A stretch of 32,551 nucleotides of DNA from Limisphaerales bacterium (GCA_003161635.1 PMOA01000018.1:1-32551); one strand, 5' to 3'. Counted from the first letter of the stretch, positions 7,002 through 17,009 are shown. The notes: generated from the sequence alone by a model not told the origin. A program made the numbers and translations.

Positions 7002-9374
7002 TCACGGAATCAACTGCACAACAAATTCCTTTTGATCACGAGAGATACCGATCTTGAATGAACTTCCGGCGGGCAATGCCGGAGCCTGTCGCAGCAACGC
7101 CGCCGTGTCCGCCGTCTTCGCGCCGTTGACGGAAAGAATGACATCATTTTTTCGCAGCCCGGCTTTGGCTAGGGCCGACTCCGCCGGAACTTCCAGCACC
7201 AAAACGCCTGTTACACCGGACAGACCGAATGCGGACATCTCGTCTTCGTCGGCAATGTTGCGCACACTGGCGCCGAGCCACGTCACCGTCGCGGCGGCGC
7301 GCACGGCTGCCACAGGCGCGGGCATTTTCGGTTGTGACAATTGCGGAACACGCGCGACGGCCTTGAGTACCAGTTTTTGCACGCCGAATTGGTCCATCGG
7401 AAAATTGACGAAGCCCAGGGCCAGCGCGGGCGAGCCGTCCTTCACGCGATAGTCGCCGTACGCCGGATCAATGAATTGCGCGTCGGCCACGATGGAATGT
7501 TCATCGCGACCGCTTTGCTGCTGCAACTGCGTCGCGGGCGCGCTGTTCGCTGCGCCGTAATCCTGCACCAGGTTGAAATCCATTTCCGCGCCCCACGGCG
7601 GACGGTGCATGTTGGCTGGACGATACGCCGTCCAAACGATGTTGCGCCGGAAAATGTCGCCGCTTTCGTTATACCAGACGTGCGGATCGTAACCGCCGTC
7701 CACCATGATGTTGTTTTCGACCACGCGTCCGAAACCCTCGCGGTTCTTGATGCCGCCATGCAGGCAAAGGTTGTTTGTGATGATGTAAAATGATGAGCCG
7801 TCGTCGAGGTCAATGTCCCAGCCATGATCGCAACGCCAACGGTTGTTGGCGAGCACGTTTGGCTTCGCTGCGTCGAGTTTCGGCAATTCCGGAACCTGCT
7901 TCACCCACGCGTTGACTTCGCCGATGTTGGGCCGCCAGAAACGGTCGCGTCCCCACGAATTGAACGATCCGTAGTCGCCGGTCTCCTTCACCGTGTCGAA
8001 GATGTCGCAAAACTCAATGACGTGCCCGCCCCAGCAGCCGTCGCCGATGTTGATGCCGGCGCGCGGCATGTCGTAAATCGAACTGTGCCGGACGGTGATG
8101 TTCTGGGCGAGGTCAATATCCACGCCGGCGGTTTGTTTCTCCACGCGCCCGGTCAGATGGATCAGGCAATCGTCCACGAGGCAATCCGCCGGATAGTTGT
8201 TGCTCTTCGGTCCGGGCGTGCGGTCAATTTCGGCAAGCTTGTGGACCTGATCATAGTTGAACAGCGGACTGCGCGCGGCCTGTGGGTCGCCGACAAAACA
8301 AATCCCGCTCGCGCCCGCCTTGGCGATTTGCGTGCCGCGAATGGCGACGCGGCGGTTGTAATTGTTGACGAACACTGCGTTGCCGCCAACCTGGTCAATG
8401 AAGCTGTCTTCCAGCGCGCAATCTTCCGCGCCGTTGAAGAAAATCGCGCCGCCACGATAAATCGCCCAATCCGAACGCACGAGCGGTTCGCGCGTGTCCA
8501 TGACCGTGCGCGCCGCCTGCCGGAAAACCAGTCCGCGCAGCATGATCCACTTCACCGGATGCTGTTCGTCGCCGCGAAATTCAATTAGCGTTCGGAGTCG
8601 CGCGGCCTCCACAACCGCGCTTTTTAAGTCGAGTCCGGCCGGCGGATAGAAATATAGCATGTGCGTTTTGGAATTCAGAAACCACTCGCCGGGCGCGTCC
8701 AATTCCTCGAAGATATTTTCCACAAAGCGGATTCGCGGGTGCGCCGCCGCGCCGCGATTGTTCTGCCAGCCGCCTTCAAGTTTCACCTGATTATTCGTGT
8801 CCTTGCCGGTGATGCGCCAGGTGAAATCGCCCCACAGCGCCGGGTGCATCGCATGGAAATAACCGCCCGTCGGATCCGCCCAGCGCGCCGCGCGTTCCGG
8901 TGAAATGGCATCCGCCGCGAACCCGTCGAAGTATTGCGCCTTCGGGTCAAAGTTCGGGTAACGTGCCAGAATCTGCCGCTCGCCGTTGACGAAGATTTCC
9001 TCGGTCTGCAAATCCGCCGGAACATGCGCCTGAAAAATTCCGTTCGTGTAAGGCTGCCAGTTCAGGTTTTCGAGCCGGACACCGCCGCTGATGACCGGTT
9101 GCTCGCCTTGATAACTTTGGAAAATCACCGGCGCGTCTTTCGTGCCGGTATCTTGGGCGGTGAACACGAGGGGCGCGGACAGATAGTAGGTTCCGCCGCG
9201 CAAAAAAACGTCGCCGCGCTTTTGGCGCACCGCCTGTTGCGCACGCTGCAGCGTGGCAAACGGTAGTTCGAGCGTGCCGGGATTCGCGTCATCTCCGGTC
9301 GGCGAGACGAAATATGGTTGCGCGCTGCAAACACACGCAGCGAACGTCGCCAGAGTAGATGCGATTAGTTTCAT
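7002..9374 (-). CDS. Exported right-handed beta-helix (GH141-like) protein with C-terminal PDZ domain
   Basis: The ATG at 9374 (MKLIASTLATFAACVCSAQP) gives a clean signal peptide; the open frame continues upstream to 9521 without a better start. The 790-aa product begins with YFVSPTGDDANPGTLELPF, typical of exported beta-helix carbohydrate enzymes. It keeps segments familiar from GH141-like proteins, such as SIYDMPRAGINIGDGCWGGH and FNSWGRDRFWRP. GH141 includes alpha-L-fucosidases and xylanases, so a role in removing or cutting hemicellulose or pectin residues is plausible. The last 90 or so residues form a PDZ domain (GVLVLEVPAESALAKAGLRK-NDVILSVNG). It sits in the operon downstream of the GH5 gene, after a palindromic element. 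The family assignment is by eye; a generic pectate-lyase-like fold is the fallback. Confidence 0.8.
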   Translation of the reverse strand: MKLIASTLATFAACVCSAQPYFVSPTGDDANPGTLELPFATLQRAQQAVRQKRGDVFLRGGTYYLSAPLVFTAQDTGTKDAPVIFQSYQGEQPVISGGVRLENLNWQPYTNGIFQAHVPADLQTEEIFVNGERQILARYPNFDPKAQYFDGFAADAISPERAARWADPTGGYFHAMHPALWGDFTWRITGKDTNNQVKLEGGWQNNRGAAAHPRIRFVENIFEELDAPGEWFLNSKTHMLYFYPPAGLDLKSAVVEAARLRTLIEFRGDEQHPVKWIMLRGLVFRQAARTVMDTREPLVRSDWAIYRGGAIFFNGAEDCALEDSFIDQVGGNAVFVNNYNRRVAIRGTQIAKAGASGICFVGDPQAARSPLFNYDQVHKLAEIDRTPGPKSNNYPADCLVDDCLIHLTGRVEKQTAGVDIDLAQNITVRHSSIYDMPRAGINIGDGCWGGHVIEFCDIFDTVKETGDYGSFNSWGRDRFWRPNIGEVNAWVKQVPELPKLDAAKPNVLANNRWRCDHGWDIDLDDGSSFYIITNNLCLHGGIKNREGFGRVVENNIMVDGGYDPHVWYNESGDIFRRNIVWTAYRPANMHRPPWGAEMDFNLVQDYGAANSAPATQLQQQSGRDEHSIVADAQFIDPAYGDYRVKDGSPALALGFVNFPMDQFGVQKLVLKAVARVPQLSQPKMPAPVAAVRAAATVTWLGASVRNIADEDEMSAFGLSGVTGVLVLEVPAESALAKAGLRKNDVILSVNGAKTADTAALLRQAPALPAGSSFKIGISRDQKEFVVQLIP

Positions 9375-9402
9375 TCGATCCAAATTTGTTTCAAAATGCG
9401 AC

Positions 9403-9533
9403 CGGAGCACGGCTGTGTCGCAGACCAGCCGCAGCAATGACCGAATATCAAGACACCTGCAAATTTCTCCAACGCCCCGCGCTGGCGAAGATGCTGCGAC
9501 TGATCCCGTCGCGCGGGACACAGCCGCGCTCCG
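9403..9533. repeat. 131-bp imperfect palindrome (REP/MITE-like) inside the operon
   Basis: The outer arms pair CGGAGC-A-CGGCTGTGTC (9403-9419) with GACACAGCCG-C-GCTCCG (9517-9533), one mismatch in 17 bp. The inner arms at 9423-9436 and 9492-9505 pair over 14 bp with two mismatches. The right side carries a small extra hairpin CCCG-TCGCG-CGGG (505-517 of the 9 kb line). A 55-bp centre (9437-9491) forms the loop. It occupies most of the 174 bp between the GH5 and beta-helix genes. No ORF of its own is visible. It could be a mobile palindromic repeat or an RNA structure tuning expression or stability of the two mRNA halves. Confidence 0.7.
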
Positions 9534-9548
9534 CGCTTGCCCCGGCGC

Positions 9549-12500
9549 TCACGGCAGCGGCGGGCCGAGTTTGATGCGATAGAAACGCTGTGGTGCGGCG
9601 GAATTGGTGCCCGTCCATGCGAACGGCAGCGCAGGCGAATTGGTGATGAAGATGTTGCTCCATTGTGTAAGGTTGGTCGAAATCTCAATGGCGTAGTCCG
9701 GACCGCTCTGGCCGCTGACGTTGAAACCCATTTGCCCGCCGTTAAATGAAAGGCTGCTGATGCCCGGCGCGGAAAGCGGATTGACGACCACGGAGAAGCT
9801 TTGCGTGGCGCTCAATGGCGGTGTGCCATTGTCGGAAACTTGCAGCGTGAAACTGTTCGTCGAGTTCGCCTGCGTCACGAGCGGTCGGAATAAAAACGCG
9901 CCGCTGCTGGTGTCGAGCGTGGCATTGGTCGCGCCGGCCAGCAGCGCGAACGTCAGCGTCTGCGGCGGCTGGTCGGTGTCCGTGGCGCTGGCGGTGAAGG
10001 CGACGGTCTGGCCGACGTTCACGGTCTGGTTGGTAATCGGCGACAGAGTCGGCGGCGTGTTGGGCGGTATGATAGAATTCAGTGTGAGGGCGATTGTCGT
10101 TATGTGGCTGAGCAATCCGCAGGTCGCGATGATGGTCACGTTCGATGTGCCAGAGGTTACGGTGTTGGATGCAGTGAGGGTCAGCGCGCTCGCGCCACCG
10201 GTAATCGGATTTGCGGCAAATGTGGCGGTGACTCCGCTTGGAAGATTGCTTGCACTCATGGTATAGACACCGTTCAAGCCATTCGTTGGAGTCACCGTGA
10301 TTGTGCTCGTGCCGTTCGTCCCGCCTTTCACGGTCAAGCTGGTTGGATTCGCGGCGAAGATAAAGTCCGGCGCAGGAGTATTCCATGAAACGGAATCAAG
10401 GTAGCAGGTGTTCGTCCAGCCGGCACTGGTGTTAAACTGAATGCCGAGATTATGGAATGGCGACACGGCGTTCGCCGGCACAGTCAGGGACAGTGTGTTC
10501 CAGGAGTTCGGCGTGAAACTTCCATACCAGCTACTGCTCCATGAATAATTATTGTCCTGCATGTAGGGCTGGAGGTTGGCGATGTTGTAGCCGCTCGGAA
10601 TCCAGACATGAAAGGTGATCGTCTGGCCCGGAAGGACACTCACATTGCCAATAGACACTGACGATGATCCCGCTGCCGTGCTGTTGATGTTCACCGCCAG
10701 CGACTGATTGCCGGCATAGTGCTGCGCGGTGGAAGTCGCCACTCCGGAAATGATGCCTCCGCCGCCCGCCCAGCCCTGCGGGTCGGTTTCAAAATTATAT
10801 AGCGCGGGATCCAAGTTGACGCCGGTGGTCGTCGCGTGAGCTTCAGGTGAATAACCTGTCGGCCCGGAGCTATTGACGGCGACCACTTGATAATAATAAG
10901 TGGTGCCGCTGTTGAGATTGGTATCCGTATAGGATGTTCCGGTGATGCCGGTGACGACCGGATTGGTGGGCTCGCCGCCGGATTCCGCTGCCCGGTAGAG
11001 ATTGTAGCTGGTGGCTCCGCTGCCGGCCGTCCACGACAGATTAACATTGGTGTTGTTATTAAGCGTCGCGATCAGGCCGGACGCGGCGTATGGAGCGCCA
11101 TTGGGTGGCGGAAACGCAACTCCACCGGTCAGCACCCTGACCGCGTTCGTATCAATGACTGCACCCGTGCCATAGTCTAATGGACTACCGCCAGTGCTCC
11201 AATAAAATGGACTCATTCCGTGGGCATGGGCGGAATCAACCAGATACTTGTTCCAATAGTAACAGGAAAGACTATTCCAAGCTGCCTCCGTCGCATTGGT
11301 CGAAAGAACCTGCTTCCCCGCCGCCTGGAATTCGCCGATCATCACCGGAATTCCCTTGCTGACATACTGGTCAACCAGTTGTTGAAATCCCGAGTCTATC
11401 GCGCCTTCTTCGGGCGTGCCGCAGTCATGAGACGGGTCTCCGGAATAATGGTAAGCCGGCCCCCAGTAGTATTGCATCGCGCCCCACGATGCGTCCCCCT
11501 GCAATTGCGTGAACTGAAACGGCGTGTAGTTATGATATTCGACTATCAGACGATTGGAAACCGTGTCCGTCGGAAGAGAATTCAACCACGTCGTGTCCCC
11601 GCCGCCTTGCAACACCAGCCAGCGGTTGGTGTTATTGCCATCCACTGCCCGAACCGCGTTGACGAAAGTCTGATAGTAAAACATCAACGTGACCATCTCA
11701 GTGGGATTATTCACGTTGGGTTCGTTACAGGCGGCAAACAGCAAATGGTTGTCGTAACCGGCAAAGGTGGTGGCAATCTGGGTCCAGTAGGCCTTCACCT
11801 TCGCGTTGATGATGGGATCCACCGTCGTGCCAATGTTGCTTTGCAGCCAGCCATCATCCCAGTGATCGTTGATCATGACATACATTCCCGCAGCGATGGC
11901 CGCGTCAACCGTCTGTTTGACCTGCGCCATAAACGCAGGATTGATCGGATAGTTGGTGACGCCGCCGCTGATGTTGGTGGTGGCGCCGGCCATGTCCCAC
12001 GCGCACGGAATGCGCACGGCGTTGAAACCGGCGAAGGCGGCCGAGTAGAAGAGCGCCGCGTTGGGCGGACCCCAGTTCAACTCCAACTCATTTCCGACGT
12101 TCATCCCGTAGGTCGGATTCGGCCACGGCATGGAGGCCGGGATGTTTGTGAACGCGGGAGCCACCGCGAGGGCAACCGGCGCACTGGTCACGGCGCCGTA
12201 GCTGTTGGTCAGCACCAGTTGATACGAACCGGTGTTGGTCACGGCAGCGACGAACGAAAGTGTGTTCGTGTTAGCTCCGGACAAATTGACAAAACCGCTG
12301 CCGCTGTTGAATCGCCATTGATAATAAAGCGGTAACGCACCGGCTGCCGATGCCGCAAACGTCATTTGGGTTCCCGCACGCACATTGGCCGCTGGCGATA
12401 GCGTGACGGCGCTAATACCCGGCGTGGTGGGCGACACCAGCCCCAAATCAAAAACCGCGTCAAAATTGTGGCTGCTGCCGAAGGTGATCGTGCCGCCGCT

Positions 12501-13064
12501 GGTGGGGATAAGTCCAATCTGACCGCCGGCATAGACGTTGTTGTTGGCGACCGCCATCGGTTCCCAGCCGCTGGTCGAACTGGCCTTGCCGAAGGAATAG
12601 GCATAAGTGGTGTTGGCGGACAGCGCCACGGAAAATCCGCTCCATTTCAGCCAGTCGCCGTCGCTGAACGTGATGTTGCCGGAAGTATAGGTCTGCAGCA
12701 GCGTGGCGGTGGATCCGGACACCGAGTAGATGTGCAGGTAATAGGGCTGGGCCGTGCCGATACCGCTATTGCCGCCGATGCCGCCGGTCCGGACAGCCAC
12801 CGAAGTCAGCAAGTAGCCGCCCGAATTGGCGCCGGTTGTAAAGGTCTGGCCCGGCTCGCCGGTTCCGTGGCCGGTTTGATTGTCCGTATAATAATTCAGC
12901 CCGTCCGGCCCGGTCTGATTACCCAAGATGCTCAACTGGGAGATGTCAAGAACGCCCGGAGTCGGCGCGGTCGTTCCGATATCCGTAAGCGTTTGCGCGT
13001 GTAAAACACCCGCCAAGCCGACGACGACAAATGGCAAAACTACGTTGCGTATCATAAGATTCAT
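9549..13064 (-). CDS. Exported multidomain GH5 endo-glucanase
   Basis: The 1171-aa enzyme should cut beta-1,4-glucan or a related backbone internally. Order of parts: signal peptide (1-23, VLHAQ); an N-terminal beta-sandwich (about 30-210); an Ig-like domain (about 215-305); a GH5 barrel (about 315-620) with YGMNVGNELELNW, RIPCAW, the acid/base in AACNEPN (Glu448) and the nucleophile in VMIGEFQ (Glu578); a fibronectin type III domain (about 665-755); a carbohydrate-binding-like jelly roll (about 760-900, NFETDPQGWAGGGG); two further Ig/cadherin-like domains; and a C-terminal module with YAIEISTNLTQW...RFYRIKLG. That tail resembles the tail of the LamG protein in this locus. The upstream GH2 gene ends 11 bp before it, so the two are co-transcribed. 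GH5 subfamily not determined. Confidence 0.93.
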   Translation of the reverse strand: MNLMIRNVVLPFVVVGLAGVLHAQTLTDIGTTAPTPGVLDISQLSILGNQTGPDGLNYYTDNQTGHGTGEPGQTFTTGANSGGYLLTSVAVRTGGIGGNSGIGTAQPYYLHIYSVSGSTATLLQTYTSGNITFSDGDWLKWSGFSVALSANTTYAYSFGKASSTSGWEPMAVANNNVYAGGQIGLIPTSGGTITFGSSHNFDAVFDLGLVSPTTPGISAVTLSPAANVRAGTQMTFAASAAGALPLYYQWRFNSGSGFVNLSGANTNTLSFVAAVTNTGSYQLVLTNSYGAVTSAPVALAVAPAFTNIPASMPWPNPTYGMNVGNELELNWGPPNAALFYSAAFAGFNAVRIPCAWDMAGATTNISGGVTNYPINPAFMAQVKQTVDAAIAAGMYVMINDHWDDGWLQSNIGTTVDPIINAKVKAYWTQIATTFAGYDNHLLFAACNEPNVNNPTEMVTLMFYYQTFVNAVRAVDGNNTNRWLVLQGGGDTTWLNSLPTDTVSNRLIVEYHNYTPFQFTQLQGDASWGAMQYYWGPAYHYSGDPSHDCGTPEEGAIDSGFQQLVDQYVSKGIPVMIGEFQAAGKQVLSTNATEAAWNSLSCYYWNKYLVDSAHAHGMSPFYWSTGGSPLDYGTGAVIDTNAVRVLTGGVAFPPPNGAPYAASGLIATLNNNTNVNLSWTAGSGATSYNLYRAAESGGEPTNPVVTGITGTSYTDTNLNSGTTYYYQVVAVNSSGPTGYSPEAHATTTGVNLDPALYNFETDPQGWAGGGGIISGVATSTAQHYAGNQSLAVNINSTAAGSSSVSIGNVSVLPGQTITFHVWIPSGYNIANLQPYMQDNNYSWSSSWYGSFTPNSWNTLSLTVPANAVSPFHNLGIQFNTSAGWTNTCYLDSVSWNTPAPDFIFAANPTSLTVKGGTNGTSTITVTPTNGLNGVYTMSASNLPSGVTATFAANPITGGASALTLTASNTVTSGTSNVTIIATCGLLSHITTIALTLNSIIPPNTPPTLSPITNQTVNVGQTVAFTASATDTDQPPQTLTFALLAGATNATLDTSSGAFLFRPLVTQANSTNSFTLQVSDNGTPPLSATQSFSVVVNPLSAPGISSLSFNGGQMGFNVSGQSGPDYAIEISTNLTQWSNIFITNSPALPFAWTGTNSAAPQRFYRIKLGPPLP

Positions 13065-13075
13065 ACTTCAATAAA

Positions 13076-15949
13076 TTATCGCACCGACGGACGCAACGCG
13101 CTTGGTTTTGTTTGCAGAACGGCCGTCGTCGGCGTAAGACCGTCGGCGGTGGCCGTCAATTTGATTCCCCCGGCATCCTTCGTGGATTGCACGATGATTT
13201 GCGCCAAGCCGTTGAACAGGCTGCGCGACCACGGGGCGGCAGTGGCGTGCCCGATGATCTGCACGTTCACGTTGGGGTTCAAGCCGCCTTGGGCAACGCC
13301 GTTGTAAACGCCCACGGCAATGACATTATCGCCGACGTGAAGATATTTCTTAACGTCGAAAATCGGCTGCGCCTGCCAGTCGTGCGATTCGCCGACGAAA
13401 TGGTTGTTCACGAAATACCAGCCTTCGTCGTCGCAGCCGCTGAAGCAAATCATCGCGCCTTCGCCTTGCAAGTCCGCTTCCGTCAGCTTGACGTGCGCAC
13501 GATAAATCGCCGAGGTGTTCTCCGTTTCGATGGTCGGCCCGCCGCCACTGATGGTTTTCCACATCGAGTCGTCAAAATCATTCGCGTATTCCGGCACGGC
13601 GCTCCGGTTCTTCGAGATATTTCCAATCTCCCAGCGCCAGTTGCCCACGGGAATGTTATGGGAGGGCGCGGTGGGAACATACAAGTCCGGCTCGTGACAA
13701 CTCGGATCGCCGTTGCCCACGCCGATGATGTTGCCCTGCCCTTCGACGGAAAAATGAATTTTGTTTTGCGCCACCGGCACGACGCGGCCTTGCGCGTCCA
13801 CGGCGGAAACGGTGAACACCGACACGTCCTGGCCACCGGCATTGATAGTTTTGCGATCCGGCGTAAGTTGGATTTGCGCGGCGTCGCCGGTGGTTTCCAC
13901 TTTCGTTTCGGCAATCACTTTGCCGGCGGCGTCAAAGCCTTTCGCGCTCAAGGTTCCCGGCGCGTATTTCACCTGCCAGCTCAACTTGGAATTCGGCTTC
14001 ATCGTCTGCTTGCCGAGCGACGCGCCGTTCAAAAAGAGTTCAACCTGTTTGCAGTTGCTGAAGGCCTGGACGAGAATTTCCTGACCTTCGCGGCCCGGCC
14101 AGTTCCAGTGCGGCGCGAGATGCAGCACGGTGTTCGTCGTCCACCACGATTGGTAGTAATAAAAAGCGTCCTTCGGAAAACCGCACGTGTCGAGAATGCC
14201 GAAGTGCGAGTTGACGCACGGCCACCAATATGGCGTCGGCTCGCCACGATAATCAAAACCGGTCCAGACAAACGCGCCGGAAAGCCACGGCCTCGGCGCA
14301 AAGTAGCTCCACCAGCTTTCGGCGGTCGTGGTCCAACCCGGCCACACAACATCATAGGCTGCGACGTAACCGGCCGAATGGTCATTGGTGTAAATGCCGC
14401 GCGTGCCGACAACGCTGGCCTGCTCGGTGCCGACGTTTGGCTGGTTCGGATGCTCGGCGTGATATTTGTCCATGTCGGGGCCGTAATGATAATTCCAACC
14501 GCGCACTTCAATGACCGAATTGATGCCGCGGAACACGTCGCCTTCTGGCGAGGCGTAGGTGACTGGCCGCAACGGGTCAAGCTGCTTGACGTAATCCTGC
14601 ATCGTGCGGGCGACGCTGGCGGCTTGCGGCGTGTCCTGCACCATGAACTGTTCGTTGGCGATGCACCAAATCGCGACGCTCGGATGATTGCGGTCGCGGC
14701 GGATTTGATCGTCCCACTTTTTCAGGTTCGCCGAATCGCTGCCCATCAGGCGGCTCTCATCCATGACCAGCATGCCGAGCCGGTCGCAGGCGTCGAGCAA
14801 TTCCGGCGTGGGCGGATTGTGCGACATGCGATACGCGTTGCAGCCGAACTCCTTCAATTTTTTCACGCGGAATTCCAGCAACGCATCCGGGATGGCCGCG
14901 CCGACGCCGGCGTGGTCCTGGTGATTGCATGTGCCGTAAAGCTCGTAATGCTTGCCATTCAGCAAAAAGCCGTTCGTCGCGTCGAAGCCCACGGTACGGA
15001 TGCCGAAGGTGGTTTCTTTTTGATCAACAACCTTGCCGTCGGATGAAACCGTGGTGATAAGTTTGTAAAGTTTTGGCGATTCCGGCGACCAAAGAACCGG
15101 AGCGGAAAGCTTTGCTTCCAATTTCACGACGCCCTGCGACTTGCGTTTTAACTTTTCCGATTCGGAAAATTTCTTCAGCGATTTGCCGTCGGGCGAAATG
15201 ATTTCGCAGTTCACCGTCGCATTCGCCGTGTTCGTCGTTGCATTGAGCAGGCGGACTTCGACGGCGACTTCAGGACTGCCGGTCGGAATGTTATTCTTAA
15301 ATTTGCTCTGCACAAAAATTCCGTCCGGCGCGATGGCCACCGGCGCGGTCTTGTCCAGCCAGACGTGGCGGTAGATGCCCGCGCCTTCGTAAAACCAGCC
15401 CTCGACCTTGGTCGCGTCCACCAGCACGGCGATGGTATTCTTGCCGCCGAAATGCAACACGTCCGTGATGTCCTCGCGGAACGGATAGTAACCGCCCTCG
15501 TGATGGCTCACACACCAGCCGTTGACCCACACCGTCGCGTCGCGGAACACGCCGTCGAACGTCAGCCAGATGCGTTTGCCTTCGTCTTCCTTCGACAACT
15601 CGAACGTGCGGCGATACCAAGCGATGCTGTTCGTCGGATACTTCACGCCGAGCGTGTGAAAACCGTGGCTGCCGTCGGCGGCCCAGTCAAACGGCAGTTC
15701 CACCGCCCAATCGTGCGGCAGATTGACGGTGCGCCAAAAAGAATCGGAAAACTTTTCCGACGCTGGCCCGGAACCGGTGCCGGAGTTTTCCAGATGCAGC
15801 GCGTCCGGCCAGTCGTCGCCGAGATGGAACCTCCAACCGGCGTCGAGCGAAAGGTGTTCACGCGGCGACTCGGCGGCTGAAAGTTGCGAGACCAACAACG
15901 CGGCGCACGCGCCGGCAATAAGAGTGCGAATGACTGGAATAATTTTCAT
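13076..15949 (-). CDS. Exported GH2 beta-galactosidase with DUF4982-type region
   Basis: This 957-aa enzyme probably removes terminal beta-galactose (or a related sugar) from oligosaccharides. The ATG at 15949 precedes a signal peptide (KIIPVIRTLIAGACAALLV, cut near SAA). The N-terminal sugar-binding domain has GWRFHLGDDWPDA, LPHDWAVELPF, FDGVFRDATVWVNG and YEGAGIYRHVWL, all classic for this GH2 group. The barrel carries the acid/base in WCIANEQF (Glu433), the likely nucleophile in VGTEQAS (Glu509), and FVWTGFDYRGEPTPYWWP. DUF4982-like and GH2 C-terminal domains follow. A second sugar-binding-like jelly roll is inserted at about 790-915 (NDFDDSMWKTI...VYNGVAQGG). It heads the tightly packed enzyme part of the operon, 11 bp before GH5. 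A closely related but broken copy of its N-domain lies at 26449-26890. Confidence 0.93.
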   Translation of the reverse strand: MKIIPVIRTLIAGACAALLVSQLSAAESPREHLSLDAGWRFHLGDDWPDALHLENSGTGSGPASEKFSDSFWRTVNLPHDWAVELPFDWAADGSHGFHTLGVKYPTNSIAWYRRTFELSKEDEGKRIWLTFDGVFRDATVWVNGWCVSHHEGGYYPFREDITDVLHFGGKNTIAVLVDATKVEGWFYEGAGIYRHVWLDKTAPVAIAPDGIFVQSKFKNNIPTGSPEVAVEVRLLNATTNTANATVNCEIISPDGKSLKKFSESEKLKRKSQGVVKLEAKLSAPVLWSPESPKLYKLITTVSSDGKVVDQKETTFGIRTVGFDATNGFLLNGKHYELYGTCNHQDHAGVGAAIPDALLEFRVKKLKEFGCNAYRMSHNPPTPELLDACDRLGMLVMDESRLMGSDSANLKKWDDQIRRDRNHPSVAIWCIANEQFMVQDTPQAASVARTMQDYVKQLDPLRPVTYASPEGDVFRGINSVIEVRGWNYHYGPDMDKYHAEHPNQPNVGTEQASVVGTRGIYTNDHSAGYVAAYDVVWPGWTTTAESWWSYFAPRPWLSGAFVWTGFDYRGEPTPYWWPCVNSHFGILDTCGFPKDAFYYYQSWWTTNTVLHLAPHWNWPGREGQEILVQAFSNCKQVELFLNGASLGKQTMKPNSKLSWQVKYAPGTLSAKGFDAAGKVIAETKVETTGDAAQIQLTPDRKTINAGGQDVSVFTVSAVDAQGRVVPVAQNKIHFSVEGQGNIIGVGNGDPSCHEPDLYVPTAPSHNIPVGNWRWEIGNISKNRSAVPEYANDFDDSMWKTISGGGPTIETENTSAIYRAHVKLTEADLQGEGAMICFSGCDDEGWYFVNNHFVGESHDWQAQPIFDVKKYLHVGDNVIAVGVYNGVAQGGLNPNVNVQIIGHATAAPWSRSLFNGLAQIIVQSTKDAGGIKLTATADGLTPTTAVLQTKPSALRPSVR

Positions 15950-15972
15950 TTTCAAATCGTCTGTAAATTAAT

Positions 15973-15995
15973 TGTCGCGGCAGACAGCCGCGACA
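15973..15995 (-). terminator. Perfect 9-bp hairpin upstream of the GH2 gene
   Basis: TGTCGCGGC and GCCGCGACA form a perfect 9-bp stem around the 5-nt loop AGACA. It lies 24 bp before the GH2 start codon and 160 bp past the pseudopilin stop. There is no long T-run after it on the minus strand, so it could be a weak terminator of the pseudopilin transcript, a 5' UTR structure of the GH2 mRNA, or an mRNA stabiliser. Confidence 0.4.
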
Positions 15996-16154
15996 TCAAT
16001 TGATAACTAAAATTTCCTTCTCCGAAGAGTCACGTTAAACGAGACAAAATCTTGCCGGTAGCCCTGAGTGATGACTGGCACACCTTAAAAACCTTCAAAC
16101 ATTCTGGTACTTGCAGATGCTTGGCAAGATTTGCCGAATGGAAAACCAAGTTGG

Positions 16155-17009
16155 TCAGTGGCCGTCGGCATTGGCCGGATTATAATACAAATCATTCGGT
16201 CCACTGCCTTTGGTAGATCTAGCCCAAGCCAGCATATTGACATAGGTTTCGCGAGCGGCGCTGCCATCCATTCTGCCAATTTGGGCGGCTTTCCCATGCC
16301 GCTGGGAAAAATTCGGAGTACCTGAATAATCATCAGTTCCTCCTTCAAGTGGCCAGTTTGAAAAGTCGTTCCAAACGCCACCTAATGTAGAACTCCCAGC
16401 TAGTGTTTCATCATCTTCCCACAGCAATATGTTGGTGGGTTTAAACGCGGTTATTTTGAAAGGCTTTGAGACATCATAACCATTCTCTCCATAAGCCACA
16501 ATGGCACCATTCCAAACGTAGCTTGTAATGAGCTGACCTCGGGCTAAATAACGCGCATTGACCTCCATATCCTCGGGACAACGTAATACTCCTGCATTAT
16601 TGAGGTATGGATAAAGCTGGCCAGCCCCGGGCGGTGCGATGATCATGGGCGGTGTTATTTTAATGCCGTTAAACCAACCTGTCTGATAGATAATGTGGTT
16701 CTGATAATTCGCCATGGTGTGGGGCGTCACCATACATCCCGCTGGAATACCAGCGGCTACAATCCAACAGGCCGAGCCGTTATTCCAGCCAGGCGCTGGC
16801 AGGATGTCGTTGTTGTCGCCGTAATACATTATTGTCGCAAGCATGATTTGCTTGCAGTTATTGAGGTCGGTAGCCGCATAGGCCCGGCTTTTCGCCTTTG
16901 ACAACGCTGGCAACAGCATGGCCGCCAGAATGGCGATGATGGCGATGACCACCAGCAGTTCAATCAATGTGAAAGCACCGCGCTTCTTGGTATTTACAAT
17001 AGTTGACAT
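16155..17009 (-). CDS. Type II pseudopilin-like exported protein (H-x(n)-DG family)
   Basis: The 284-aa protein has a prepilin signal: basic KKRGA, then [20 protein letters not shown], with Glu at position 5 of the mature form if prepilin peptidase cuts before Phe. The hydrophobic helix is followed by [10 protein letters not shown] and a globular domain of about 230 residues. The C-terminal part contains [18 protein letters not shown], the H-x(n)-DG motif typical of the many DUF1559-like pseudopilins of Verrucomicrobia and Planctomycetes. Such proteins are thought to sit in the inner membrane or in short pseudopili; their role is poorly known. Being within a glycan locus, it may help secrete or display the neighbouring enzymes (inference). 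No secretion ATPase or secretin gene is nearby. Confidence 0.88.
   Translation of the reverse strand: MSTIVNTKKRGAFTLIELLVVIAIIAILAAMLLPALSKAKSRAYAATDLNNCKQIMLATIMYYGDNNDILPAPGWNNGSACWIVAAGIPAGCMVTPHTMANYQNHIIYQTGWFNGIKITPPMIIAPPGAGQLYPYLNNAGVLRCPEDMEVNARYLARGQLITSYVWNGAIVAYGENGYDVSKPFKITAFKPTNILLWEDDETLAGSSTLGGVWNDFSNWPLEGGTDDYSGTPNFSQRHGKAAQIGRMDGSAARETYVNMLAWARSTKGSGPNDLYYNPANADGH

Noticed and set aside
13112-15046. Long plus-strand open frame (644 codons) opposite the GH2 gene
   Set aside because: Antisense shadow of a GC-rich gene. The product is rich in Arg, Val and His without any recognisable domain, while the minus strand encodes a full GH2 enzyme.
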